Assembly (NCBI RefSeq): GCF_008370495.1
Contig: NZ_VTUX01000003.1
Location: 186,001-250,000, forward strand
Reading direction: 5' to 3'
From: Pseudohalioglobus sediminis
GTDB lineage: Bacteria > Pseudomonadota > Gammaproteobacteria > Pseudomonadales > Halieaceae
Length of the DNA: 64,000 nucleotides
Of the stretch, positions 1 to 8,343 are shown one piece after another (the first letter of the stretch is position 1; every line of letters begins with the position of its first letter). Made by a program: the position numbers and the translations under genes. The notes under the pieces are model-generated. The model ran no database searches. It had not been told where the DNA came from and was given only the letters and a program-made list of their open reading frames with translations.

Positions 1-542
1 TGGTGGGCGGCGCCCAGGAAGGCATACTGCAGGAGGATCGGGTTCATGCCGGGGAAGTAGCCACGCTTCTGCAGTAGCTCGAGCCCGTGCTGGAAATCGC
101 CGTGTGAAAAACGGCGCACATTCTGGGCTGCCCAGCTGATGCGTGGGTTGGGGGCGGCCGCCTCGCGCATGATCATCTTGAAATAGTCCGGGTGTTTGGC
201 CGCATGCCGGACGTAGGCGCGAATCCATTCCTCGGTAAGGTCGCGGTCGGGATCTTTTTCTACTTCGAAAGGTGGCGGCGGCAAATCCTCGGACATGGAA
301 TCGTGGGCGTGCAGCAGAGCCGCCTGCCACAAACCCTCCTTGTCCGAAAAATAAAACTTGATAAGGCCCTGGCTGACACCGGCGCGGTCAGCAATGCTGC
401 GCCAGGTTGCGCCGTCGAAACCCTTCTCGGCAAACTCGCTGAGTGCAGCGCGGATGACACGCTGTTCCCTGTCATTCTGTTTACTCGCGGATGCGGCGGG
501 CGGGTTACCCGCCTCGCGGCTCGCCCGGGTTCTCTTCGTCAT
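1..542 (-). CDS. TetR/AcrR family transcriptional regulator (partial, runs off left edge)
   Basis: Reading the minus strand from an ATG at 542 gives about 180 residues with no stop before the window edge. The N-terminal third is a TetR DNA-binding domain: a basic, disordered leader (MTKRTRASREAG), then an HTH whose recognition part reads GATWRSIADRAGVSQGLIKFYF, followed by DKEGLWQAAL. The rest is a helical ligand-binding domain of unknown specificity. It ends a block of minus-strand genes (TonB receptor, cupin, symporter) and could control them; a TetR-like palindrome lies upstream of the cupin at 4063-4078. The C-terminus is outside the window. Confidence 0.85.
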   Translation of the reverse strand, partial: MTKRTRASREAGNPPAASASKQNDREQRVIRAALSEFAEKGFDGATWRSIADRAGVSQGLIKFYFSDKEGLWQAALLHAHDSMSEDLPPPPFEVEKDPDRDLTEEWIRAYVRHAAKHPDYFKMIMREAAAPNPRISWAAQNVRRFSHGDFQHGLELLQKRGYFPGMNPILLQYAFLGAAH

Positions 543-663
543 AATCGCTAACCAACTTGTTCAGGCGCCAGAAACAGCGCCGATGCGGCGGCGCTCGGCC
601 GGCAGTATACGCGGAAAACAGCTGTAGGGAGAAATGCATGCGCAGTGCCGGGCACCATGCGTC

Positions 664-690
664 AAAAAAGACCGGGCCCTAAGGCCCGGC
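664..690 (-). terminator. Rho-independent terminator of the TonB receptor gene
   Basis: Perfect 7-bp stem (672-678 with 683-689, CCGGGCC/GGCCCGG) and a 4-nt loop. On the minus strand it is followed by a run of six T (665-670 as A on the plus strand). It lies 12 bp beyond the stop codon of the TonB-dependent receptor. Confidence 0.85.
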
Positions 691-701
691 CAATAGAGGT
701 G

Positions 702-3428
702 TCAGAAGTTGTATCCCAGGGTGACACCGTACAGTCGTGGTTCCACCAGGAACACGTTGGTGAACAGGCCCGCAGACGCATCCGATGCATACATGCCCAC
801 GGTATCGTCCTCGTCGCCGATGTTTTTCACATACGCCCGGGCGTACCATGTGTCATCCTGCGAATCGATACTCAACTGTGCATTCCAGATTTGAAAGGAA
901 TCGATCTTGTCGATCGGGCGGTTGTAGATGCGACCGTACATCTCGTCCTGCCAGTAGTAGTCGACACGCAGGGTGACATCCACTGAGTTCAGCGGCCAGG
1001 TGTATTGCCCGCCCGCGCTGATGGTGTACTCCGGCGAATTGGACAAGGCGTTACCGGAAAGGTCTACAGCCACGCCACCATCGAGCGTGTAAGGCTCAGG
1101 CAGTGGTGAGCCGTCGCTCAACACCGGCGCGCTGCAGCTGTTGAAGCCGGGCATGTCCGGCGCCGGCGCACCGTTGTGCAGCACCACGCAGTTGGAGGCA
1201 GAAAAACTGTCTTTCAACAGGGTCACGTCACTCCGACCCTGGGTAGGGTCACGCGGATCCGAGGAGGCGAAGTCCTTGATTTCCGTTTTCAGGTAAGCAA
1301 GATTTGCGTTGAACAACCAGTTGGCCGTGGGTGCGAAAATGAACTCAGCCTCCAAACCGTATATCTCCGCATCCGTGTTCTCGGTAAATGCGGTGCGATC
1401 TACAAGCTTGGATACCTGGTAGCCTTCGTAATCGTAATAGAAACCCGTTACGTTGGCCTGCAGCGTGTCATCGAACAGCTGGTTCTTGGTGCCGACCTCG
1501 AAAGCGTCCACGTACTCGGGCTCAAAGGTCTTGGAGATGTTCGGGAATTCCTGCTCGTCAAAGGGTGCGTTGAAACCACCGCCCTTGTAACCGCGAGAAT
1601 AAGACGCGTAGAACATGGTCTGGTCAGACCAGTTGAATTCCGGCATCCACTCCAGCACCACTCGACCGGTAGTCTCCTGCCAGCTTTGCGTGTCCTCACG
1701 ACTGACCGCCTGGTCGCCGTAGGGCAGGTCTGCGCCAAAGGGCTGCAATACCGGTATGCCGTTGGCGTCGCTGGCCAGGAACAGGGCGGCATCTCGAATC
1801 GTTTTCTCGTCATCGGTATAGCGCAGGCCAACGGTAAGCTTCAGGGTATCGTTCAGGTCGTAATAGGCCTCGCCGAACACCGCCTGCGAATCGAGTTCAT
1901 ACTTCTCAGTGGTGTTGTGGAAAGCCGGGCTGACCCAGCCAAGCCCGTCCGCACCGATGGCGCCGCCCAGCGCAATCGGTACCGCGGGAAATACCAGGGC
2001 AAAGTAATCCAGGCCGGTGCCCAGCACAATGTAGTCGTCTTCCAGCTCATAGTTCAGGTAGAACGCGCCCACCATGAAGTTGAAACGGCCATCGTACTCG
2101 GAAGCGAAGTTGGCCTCGAGGCTGTATTCATCCGCGGAGTTCGCCGACTCGTCGTACACTTCCATGGTGTTGGTGAAGCGAGCGATATTGCCGCCTACCG
2201 AACCAGTGTTATTGCCCGATGTGGAGGAAATCGGCAGTGTGTTGTCCGCGAAGTAGGTCGCGTGAGTTACCGGCGCGATGAACTCCAGTAGCGGCGAGGG
2301 GAAAAACTCGGTGTCACTGGCGGCCATGTTGAAGTCCTGGTTCGAAACCAGGTCTGTGGTGTGGTAGCTACCCATCAGCGTCAGCGAGTGCTCATCGAAA
2401 TCGTGCTCGAGGCGGATCATCGCCAGCGTTTCGTCCATCTTATAGCTGGGGTCGGTCTGCGCGTTGACCTTGCGCATGTCGCGTGGATTAAACCTGGCCT
2501 CGTTGCTGAAACCGGGCACGGGACCCAGGGGGCCCAGGGCAGCGGCCAGGGTCGAGGTCACCTGCGCGGTCTGGTTCACGGTTTCGAAAGCGAGTTTGTC
2601 AGGCAGACAACCCAGCAGGCCCGACGGGTCGTTATGACACAGCTGCTTCTGGCTGCGCGTGCGACTGCTGTCCTCATCCATGTATGACACCATGAAGTTG
2701 ATGGTGGTGTCTTCGGTCATGAACCATTGCGCTGAAGCTCTCAGTGAGTACTGGTCGCGATCGTCGATATCGTTACCGGTGTAGATGTTCTCGGTGTAGC
2801 CATCGCGCTGCAGGCCGATCCCGGCGAGGCGAACCGCGAAGTTGTCACCGAAAGGAATGTTCACCATGCCTTTCAGGCGAATGTGGTCGTAGTTGCCGAA
2901 CTGCCCTTCCAGATTGGCCTCAAACTCGTCCGGATTGGCGCGGTTGGTGATCATATTGACTGCGCCTCCGGTTGAGTTGCGGCCGTACAGTGTGCCCTGT
3001 GGGCCGCGCAGAATCACCAGCTGCTCCAGGTCGTAATACTCGGTCTGGAATATTCTCGGCTGCTGCAACGGCACCTCGTTGACGTGAATACCCACGCCGA
3101 GATCGCCGCCGGCGGTGATCAGGTCGCTGCCGATGCCACGGATCTTGAAGTTGCTGCCGGTAAAGTTGTCCTTGGTGAAGGTGACGTTCGGGGCGGTATA
3201 GCGTACATCGGCCACGTTGGTGATCTGTTTCGCTTCCAGCTGTGTAGAGTCGAAGGCCGTCACCGCAATCGGTACATCCTGCAGGTTTTCGGCGCGCTTC
3301 TGCGCAACCACGATCACCTCCTCCAGTTGCGCCTGTGCGGCCATGCTGAAAGTCAGCCCGGACGCCACCGCTACTGCGGTGGCAAGAACAGACATTTTTT
3401 GAGTGTTTGCTTTTTTATACGTGCTCAC
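702..3428 (-). CDS. TonB-dependent outer-membrane receptor
   Basis: 908 residues starting at GTG (3426-3428), with GAGGGA upstream as ribosome site. A signal peptide ends near AAQAQ (residues 31-35). It is followed by a TonB-box-like segment (LEEVIVVAQKRAENLQDVPIAV), the plug domain with the conserved ILRGPQGTLYGRNSTGGAVN (about 140-160) and a long beta-barrel ending in aromatic YNF. Length and order match the siderophore/carbohydrate-type receptors abundant in marine gammaproteobacteria. It would import a large substrate across the outer membrane using TonB-ExbBD. The substrate is unknown; nearby cupin, GPH symporter and SDR genes suggest an organic carbon source rather than iron, which is inference. 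Confidence 0.93.
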   Translation of the reverse strand: MSTYKKANTQKMSVLATAVAVASGLTFSMAAQAQLEEVIVVAQKRAENLQDVPIAVTAFDSTQLEAKQITNVADVRYTAPNVTFTKDNFTGSNFKIRGIGSDLITAGGDLGVGIHVNEVPLQQPRIFQTEYYDLEQLVILRGPQGTLYGRNSTGGAVNMITNRANPDEFEANLEGQFGNYDHIRLKGMVNIPFGDNFAVRLAGIGLQRDGYTENIYTGNDIDDRDQYSLRASAQWFMTEDTTINFMVSYMDEDSSRTRSQKQLCHNDPSGLLGCLPDKLAFETVNQTAQVTSTLAAALGPLGPVPGFSNEARFNPRDMRKVNAQTDPSYKMDETLAMIRLEHDFDEHSLTLMGSYHTTDLVSNQDFNMAASDTEFFPSPLLEFIAPVTHATYFADNTLPISSTSGNNTGSVGGNIARFTNTMEVYDESANSADEYSLEANFASEYDGRFNFMVGAFYLNYELEDDYIVLGTGLDYFALVFPAVPIALGGAIGADGLGWVSPAFHNTTEKYELDSQAVFGEAYYDLNDTLKLTVGLRYTDDEKTIRDAALFLASDANGIPVLQPFGADLPYGDQAVSREDTQSWQETTGRVVLEWMPEFNWSDQTMFYASYSRGYKGGGFNAPFDEQEFPNISKTFEPEYVDAFEVGTKNQLFDDTLQANVTGFYYDYEGYQVSKLVDRTAFTENTDAEIYGLEAEFIFAPTANWLFNANLAYLKTEIKDFASSDPRDPTQGRSDVTLLKDSFSASNCVVLHNGAPAPDMPGFNSCSAPVLSDGSPLPEPYTLDGGVAVDLSGNALSNSPEYTISAGGQYTWPLNSVDVTLRVDYYWQDEMYGRIYNRPIDKIDSFQIWNAQLSIDSQDDTWYARAYVKNIGDEDDTVGMYASDASAGLFTNVFLVEPRLYGVTLGYNF

Positions 3429-3506
3429 GGATATTCCCTCTTATACTCTTGGGGTTCACAAAAGATTGGTTTAAAGCGGCGTTTCGGTCAGGCGCCCGAA
3501 CTTGTG

Positions 3507-4025
3507 CTACTCGCCGAAAACCAGGGTTTTGGGAGCCGGTTTGCCCATGGCGCCGAGCAGCATGCGATAGCCCTCAAGCATGGTTCTGGCGTCCACGACC
3601 ATGTCCAGTTCCCCGTCATCCTGCAGTTGCACGTTGACACCGTGCACGGCGAACCACACAACTGTGGGGCCTTCCTGATCCTGTGGAATCTCGATGGTAT
3701 GTGTGCACCCGGCCGGCTCAAAAAGGTAGGAACCCGGCTCATTCACTGCCTCAGGCGATTCCTTGTAACTCCAGCGTCCTTCCAGGGTAACCGCGTAAAC
3801 CTGGCCGGAATGGTAGTGCGCAGGCACCTTGGCACCGGGGTGAAAGCGATTGAACACAATCCAGATGCCCTGGTTCAGATCCACATGCACCACCTTTACC
3901 TCGACGCCTTCCGCGATGGTGACATAGTCCAGCTCATCCGCACCCACGTGCAACGTATCGGTGTCCCAGCTGGGTATCTTTGGTAGTGTCACTGCTGCTA
4001 CAGCGGATTGTTCTTGTTGCGACAT
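3507..4025 (-). CDS. Cupin-domain protein, 2,4'-dihydroxyacetophenone dioxygenase-like
   Basis: 172 residues from the ATG at 4025, chosen because GGAGG lies 7-8 nt upstream; a longer frame to 4121 lacks such a site and has an unlikely basic N-terminus. A single cupin barrel shows the metal-binding pattern PAHYHSGQVYAVTLEGRW (G-x5-H-x-H-x-Q region) and a second motif around GSYLFEPAGCTHTIE. The family resemblance to 2,4'-dihydroxyacetophenone dioxygenase-like and ChrR-type cupins is from memory of the motif. It probably binds Fe or Zn; the substrate is unknown. It is the first gene of a minus-strand unit with a palindromic operator candidate just upstream. Confidence 0.72.
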   Translation of the reverse strand: MSQQEQSAVAAVTLPKIPSWDTDTLHVGADELDYVTIAEGVEVKVVHVDLNQGIWIVFNRFHPGAKVPAHYHSGQVYAVTLEGRWSYKESPEAVNEPGSYLFEPAGCTHTIEIPQDQEGPTVVWFAVHGVNVQLQDDGELDMVVDARTMLEGYRMLLGAMGKPAPKTLVFGE

Positions 4026-4062
4026 ATCAAACCTCCGTCTCCACCATGGGAGTTTATTTTTA

Positions 4063-4078
4063 TTGAGCGTTTGCTCAA
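4063..4078. promoter_or_regulatory. TetR-type palindromic operator candidate
   Basis: TTGAGCGTTTGCTCAA has perfect 6-bp arms (4063-4068 and 4073-4078) around a 4-bp centre. It lies 38 bp upstream of the cupin ATG, in the 110-bp gap between the cupin and symporter genes. Size and symmetry suit a TetR dimer; the partial TetR at the left edge is a candidate binder. Confidence 0.5.
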
Positions 4079-4135
4079 ATATAGGCCACAACAAATACGA
4101 ATGCAATAGCCGATAGGGCACGCGATCAGGATTTG

Positions 4136-5626
4136 TCAGGACTGTTGATAACGCTCGGCCAGCGCCGTACGAATTTCGGCATGTCGCTGCCGGCTGATGT
4201 TGTAGCGAGTGGCCATATAAAACGGCACGATATAAAACAACGGCACAATAATGCCGCCAACGACACCGAGCCTGAACACCGTCTCTGTAGCGACTGTATC
4301 GGGCGATGCGCTCTGTGGGAAACCGATCACGTAGTCCAGCAACAGGCCGGTGATCAGTACGCCGAAGCCGGATACTGCCTTACCCGAGAAAGAAATCGCG
4401 GCAGAAAAAACACCCTCCTGGCGCAGGCCGGTGTCGAGCTCCTGAGCATCCAGGGTATCGGCTACCATGGAGACGAACATGATGATAGTGACAGTGAGTG
4501 CGACGAGGCGAAAGACCTCGTTGACGATCAGTAATTGCAGCAACAGGGGCTCACCGTTGGCGGGCAGGATGTCCAGCAGGCGCAGGCTTATCACCGCGAC
4601 GCCGTCCACCAGGGAAAAAACCATCGCCGTCAGCAGGATGTGCTTTTTATCGAAATGACGCTGGATGACAGGAATCATCGCCGAGCCGATCAGCGCACCG
4701 ATAATGGCCAGTGTAAACCAGCGCAGGTCCTCGGAGGTAAAGCCCCAGAAGAAGGTGTGAAAGTAAATTTCAAAGGCGGCGACTATCCCGCTGAGCACCG
4801 AGGACACCAGCAGGCCGCCAAATAACACCATGAAATCGCGGTTCTTCACCGCGGCAAGCAAATCGCGAAAAGTTGAACCGAGCCCGAAGTCGGACTTGTG
4901 CAGCGGCTGCCGCAGGTACTTGATCTCGCCCATGGTGAGGATGGTGGTGAGCAGCACCGAGAGCAGTACCACCGCGGCCAGCACCAGGGCAAACACCGGG
5001 TAGGCTTGCGGATTCAGTTGGCCCACAGGGTAGGATTCGGAACTGGGAAAAATATAGGTCCAGGTCACCCAGGCGAAGACCACGGTCCCCACCGCGCCCA
5101 TCACGTAACGGAAGGTGATGATGGAGCTACGCTCGGCGTAGTCGTCGGAGAGTTCTGCGAACAGGGCGCTCCAGGGCACCAGGAAGAGTGTCATGGCGCC
5201 ACGTGTAGTGACGGCAAAACACAGCAGCCAGCCAAACAGGCCCCACTCCCCCAGGGCCGCGGGCGGACTAAACAGGCACAACAGCGATACCGCCAGCGGC
5301 AGTGCGGAGAGGTACATCAGCGGATGCCGTCGCCCCCAGCGGGAACGCAGGCCATCGGAAAACGATCCCACCAGCGGGTCGGTGATGGCATCGAATACCA
5401 GAGCAATCATCAGCGCCAGCGAGGCCAGCGATGCGGGCATGCCCAAGACCTGGTTATAAAGCAACAACAGGAAGGTGTTGAACGCCCAGTTCTTGAAGGT
5501 ATCGGGCAGCGCGCCGATGGCCTGGTATAACTTTACCGAGACGGGAACCGGGCCCTCGCGCTCGGCGGCCCGCTGGTAGGCCTGCGCGGTATCAGCAGGC
5601 AGCGTTGCCGCCGTCGTCTCAGGCAA
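4136..5626 (-). CDS. MFS transporter, GPH (glycoside-pentoside-hexuronide) symporter type
   Basis: About 496 residues if translation starts at the TTG at 5626-5624, overlapping the stop of the upstream Coq4-like gene. An ATG at 5701 would overlap that gene by 83 bp and add a sequence unlike the family, so it is less likely. About twelve hydrophobic segments are visible. The N-terminal loop DAITDPLVGSFSDGLRSRWGRRHPL is the GPH/MelB signature (D..DP..G..SD..R.R.GRR.P). Such permeases co-transport sugars, glycosides or related solutes with H+ or Na+. The neighbours do not fix the substrate. Confidence 0.85.
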   Translation of the reverse strand: MPETTAATLPADTAQAYQRAAEREGPVPVSVKLYQAIGALPDTFKNWAFNTFLLLLYNQVLGMPASLASLALMIALVFDAITDPLVGSFSDGLRSRWGRRHPLMYLSALPLAVSLLCLFSPPAALGEWGLFGWLLCFAVTTRGAMTLFLVPWSALFAELSDDYAERSSIITFRYVMGAVGTVVFAWVTWTYIFPSSESYPVGQLNPQAYPVFALVLAAVVLLSVLLTTILTMGEIKYLRQPLHKSDFGLGSTFRDLLAAVKNRDFMVLFGGLLVSSVLSGIVAAFEIYFHTFFWGFTSEDLRWFTLAIIGALIGSAMIPVIQRHFDKKHILLTAMVFSLVDGVAVISLRLLDILPANGEPLLLQLLIVNEVFRLVALTVTIIMFVSMVADTLDAQELDTGLRQEGVFSAAISFSGKAVSGFGVLITGLLLDYVIGFPQSASPDTVATETVFRLGVVGGIIVPLFYIVPFYMATRYNISRQRHAEIRTALAERYQQS

Positions 5627-6611
5627 CCGCCCTGCCCTCGGCGAATCGGCGCAGAGCCTCGGCGTCGGCGCCCGCGTCCACGCGCTCGAGCAGGTCTGCA
5701 AGCACCTGCTCGTCCAGGTTCACCAGGGTACGCACTGAGATTCCGGCCCGCACCAGTTGATCCATGTTGCGCATGCGCATGCCCGCGGCATCTTCGGCCT
5801 TGCGGTACCCGCTGGCGATCTTCTGCCCGAGGCGGCTCAGCCGCCACTGCGCAGTGTCAACGGCTTGTGTCAGGGGTGGCACACCCAGTTCTTCGCGCAC
5901 CGCGGTGAGCGGCTGCGGCAACATTTCTTCGAAGTAGATATTGTGCATGGCGCGCGTGGTCGACGTCGCCAGCCCCCGCTCAAAGGCTTCCATCACGTGG
6001 GCCCGGTAGCGCTGCCAGCCTATGGACGGTGACATCATCAACCACGACACGCCGGCCCATGCCCTGGCCGCGCGCCTGGCCCCGCTTGCCTGCATTGCCT
6101 CCAGGCCCAGCGTGTAGCTGATGGTAAGCGCCTCGCCGGCGAGATCCGTGCCGTAGCCGCATAGCTGGTGCACCAGGTCGTGGGTGGCGTTGAAACGCAC
6201 CAGCAGGTACTTCATGTCCTGGCTCCAGTCGAGCGTATCGAATTCGCTGCCACGATAGAGCAGGCCGCTGAGCATGTAGCCGGGCACGGCACCATCGACG
6301 CTGGCGTGGGCGTGGTAATGCCGCCCCAGTGAAGCCTCTGGCAAAGCGGCGAGCGCCGGATCACCCAGGGCGGCGCCCAGGTCCGGCCGATCACTGAGAA
6401 TGCGCTGGCCAACCGGATGCTGGCGCATGTCCGCGACCCGAGCAGCGAACTCCGGGGCGCCGGTAGCCATTTTCATCTTCGGTACCTGGCTCGCGCCCTC
6501 GAAACTCACCGGGTTACGCAACCACCTGAGCAAATGGCGTAAACCTTTGAGACGGCTGACTCTGTACGTTCTCGCAGTCTCTGCCGACTGCCCGGCGACC
6601 TGATCGCTCAT
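5619..6611 (-). CDS. Coq4-family protein
   Basis: 330 residues with an ATG preceded by GGAGGAAG. Residues around 145-165 read HDLVHQLCGYGTDLAGE, which is the HDxxH-x11-E motif of Coq4, the zinc-binding scaffold protein of ubiquinone biosynthesis. The N-terminal 60 residues are basic and the C-terminal third is helical and may bind a quinone or lipid. The gene is not beside other ubi genes; it sits between a symporter and an acetoacetate-decarboxylase cluster, so it may be a specialised paralogue acting on an isoprenoid-like compound. That last point is inference. Confidence 0.7.
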   Translation of the reverse strand: MSDQVAGQSAETARTYRVSRLKGLRHLLRWLRNPVSFEGASQVPKMKMATGAPEFAARVADMRQHPVGQRILSDRPDLGAALGDPALAALPEASLGRHYHAHASVDGAVPGYMLSGLLYRGSEFDTLDWSQDMKYLLVRFNATHDLVHQLCGYGTDLAGEALTISYTLGLEAMQASGARRAARAWAGVSWLMMSPSIGWQRYRAHVMEAFERGLATSTTRAMHNIYFEEMLPQPLTAVREELGVPPLTQAVDTAQWRLSRLGQKIASGYRKAEDAAGMRMRNMDQLVRAGISVRTLVNLDEQVLADLLERVDAGADAEALRRFAEGRAVA

Positions 6612-6660
6612 GTACTTCCTCCATACCCGGCCGGCTTGAAAGTGCGCTCCCAGACCACGG

Positions 6661-7401
6661 CTACCACGTTTCCAGAACCTGCAGCGGTTCCATGCCGATT
6701 TCCTTCACATCGCCATGGTAGAGACTCGCCGCGTGCCGCCCCTCGGGTATCAGGCGCGACCATTCAACGGGATAATCGATCTCGGCCTGGTGCTGCACGA
6801 AGTGGTTGCTCTGCACATCAATATACCCGTGATGCAAGCTGACATCTTTAATGGACGACATAGCGGTCTTGCAGTAGATAAGCTTGTTGTCTTTCACAGA
6901 GTAGGAGCCATCGTCGTCAACCTCCAGGACCGGTGCAGCAGGGTCTGCGCGAAACGCGGCGCGCATATAGGGTTTACCGGCCGGCAATAACATGTCCATG
7001 CTTGCGTTCTGGTCGTCAAACCGGTAGTCGAGTTGATACAGGTACTTGTTGTAACCGTAGTCCTTCAGGCCGTATATCCAGCCAAAAAAATTATTGATCA
7101 GGATATGGTTGAGATACCAGCGCTCCTGGCCGCCATAGGCCGCTCGCATCATCACCTGGAACTCGCGGTAACCGTGATCCGCCACTTCAATAAAATTCAG
7201 GACCAGCCGGGGTTGCTGTGGCATTTCCAGTCTCGCGGTTTCCATCTGCACCAGTGCCTCGTACAACGGATACGAATCAGTGGGCAGGGCAATTTCCGCC
7301 CGGCAAACGCGCAGTGAACCGGTGGGTTTGGGGCCGTTGCGGGCGATAAACGCACAGGACTTGCCCGTTAGCACCGCCGTACGTTGCAATGTGCTGAGCA
7401 T
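6661..7401 (-). CDS. Conserved hypothetical protein beside ADC-family gene
   Basis: 246 residues from the ATG at 7401 (GGAGAGGTG upstream). A longer frame to 7620 would run into the acetoacetate-decarboxylase-family gene, so the short start is preferred. No family is recognised with confidence. The protein is soluble, rich in aromatic residues (NNFFGWIYGLKDYGYNKYLYQLDYRF region near 105-130) and has no signal peptide or membrane segment. It lies 46 bp downstream of the ADC-family gene in the same direction and probably acts in the same pathway, possibly as another beta-barrel protein of the same superfamily (inference). Confidence 0.6.
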   Translation of the reverse strand: MLSTLQRTAVLTGKSCAFIARNGPKPTGSLRVCRAEIALPTDSYPLYEALVQMETARLEMPQQPRLVLNFIEVADHGYREFQVMMRAAYGGQERWYLNHILINNFFGWIYGLKDYGYNKYLYQLDYRFDDQNASMDMLLPAGKPYMRAAFRADPAAPVLEVDDDGSYSVKDNKLIYCKTAMSSIKDVSLHHGYIDVQSNHFVQHQAEIDYPVEWSRLIPEGRHAASLYHGDVKEIGMEPLQVLETW

Positions 7402-7447
7402 GCTCACAACACCTCTCTCCTGGGCGTAAAAATGACACCCATGGCGT

Positions 7448-8305
7448 TCAAGGGTGCACCCCTTCTTTGGCGTAGGCCAGCGGCGGGGTGGGCCATTCGG
7501 CCACCTCTTCGCCCACCTCCAGTCGCGTGCGGGCATGATCACAGCGCTGTAACAGGAAAGGTTGCAGTTGCGCCAGTCCCAGTGTGCGCAGGTTGCTGGC
7601 CAGGCGATGCCCGGAGTCACTCACCTGCAGGTCGACCCGCCCGCGAAAGGAGGTCGTTACCTTCGCCTTGACCCGCGTCACGGTGCGCAGGATCTTGCCC
7701 TGGAAATTGGTATAGGTCAGGTAATCACTGCCTGGCAGGGTTATGCCCCGGCCCATCTCCCCGCGCGCACGCATCAGCGCTTCGCCGCTGTCAGGATCAT
7801 CCACACCGAACTCGAAGTCCCGCTCGCCAAGCCGGAACGGTATCCTGGTTTCAAACTTGGGGTAGCCCCACAGTTCGCGACCGGCAGCCCGTGCCTCGGG
7901 TATGGTCACCGGCATCTCCAGTACGTAACCGGCCATCACGTTCCAGTCGTCGGCATTCTGTTTGAGCAGGTTGGGCAGGTAAAAACGCGCATCGGGCAGC
8001 ATCTTCGGCCGCACCATGATATTGATCACGACCTCGTCGTAGGCACCCACGGTCACGTCGCGGTACTGGAAAAAGATCAGCGTCACCAGCGCCTTGCCGT
8101 TGAAGAAGCGGCAAGGCACCAGGCCGGTATCCTCGAGCACTGCCGCTGCCCGCTCCAGCGGCACCCAGTAGCTGACCTGCCGCAATGCCGTATTGAAGAA
8201 CAGCATAGGCAGGTCCACCCGACCCTCAGTGGTGTGGTGGATGGTTCTGGGGACATCGAAATAGGGGTCCTGGTGCGGGTCATCCGGCATCTGCTGCCTG
8301 CTCAT
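7448..8305 (-). CDS. Acetoacetate decarboxylase-family protein
   Basis: 285 residues; ATG with AGGAGAGAG upstream. The ADC fold shows in VPCRFFNGKALVTLIFFQYRDVTVGAYDEVVI and in GRELWGYPKFETRIPF (residues about 140-155). There the Lys of GYPK aligns with the Schiff-base lysine of acetoacetate decarboxylase. Family members also include non-decarboxylating aldolase/dehydratase-like enzymes, so the reaction is uncertain. It heads a minus-strand group with the hypothetical gene at 6661 and follows two SDR genes, as in catabolic clusters for ketones, terpenoids or steroids. Confidence 0.8.
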   Translation of the reverse strand: MSRQQMPDDPHQDPYFDVPRTIHHTTEGRVDLPMLFFNTALRQVSYWVPLERAAAVLEDTGLVPCRFFNGKALVTLIFFQYRDVTVGAYDEVVINIMVRPKMLPDARFYLPNLLKQNADDWNVMAGYVLEMPVTIPEARAAGRELWGYPKFETRIPFRLGERDFEFGVDDPDSGEALMRARGEMGRGITLPGSDYLTYTNFQGKILRTVTRVKAKVTTSFRGRVDLQVSDSGHRLASNLRTLGLAQLQPFLLQRCDHARTRLEVGEEVAEWPTPPLAYAKEGVHP

Positions 8306-8343
8306 AGTCTCTCTCCTGCGGTGCTTTATTGATTGCGCTCGCG

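Noticed and set aside
1176-2291. 371-codon open frame on the plus strand opposite the TonB receptor
   Set aside because: It lies wholly inside the receptor gene on the other strand, has no ribosome site or family features, and the receptor frame carries all known motifs. Long antisense frames are expected in GC-rich DNA.
4758-4772. TGAAA-GTAAA-TTTCA as a further member of the 18-bp palindrome family
   Set aside because: Spacing is shorter, the arms are incomplete and it lies within the symporter coding region.
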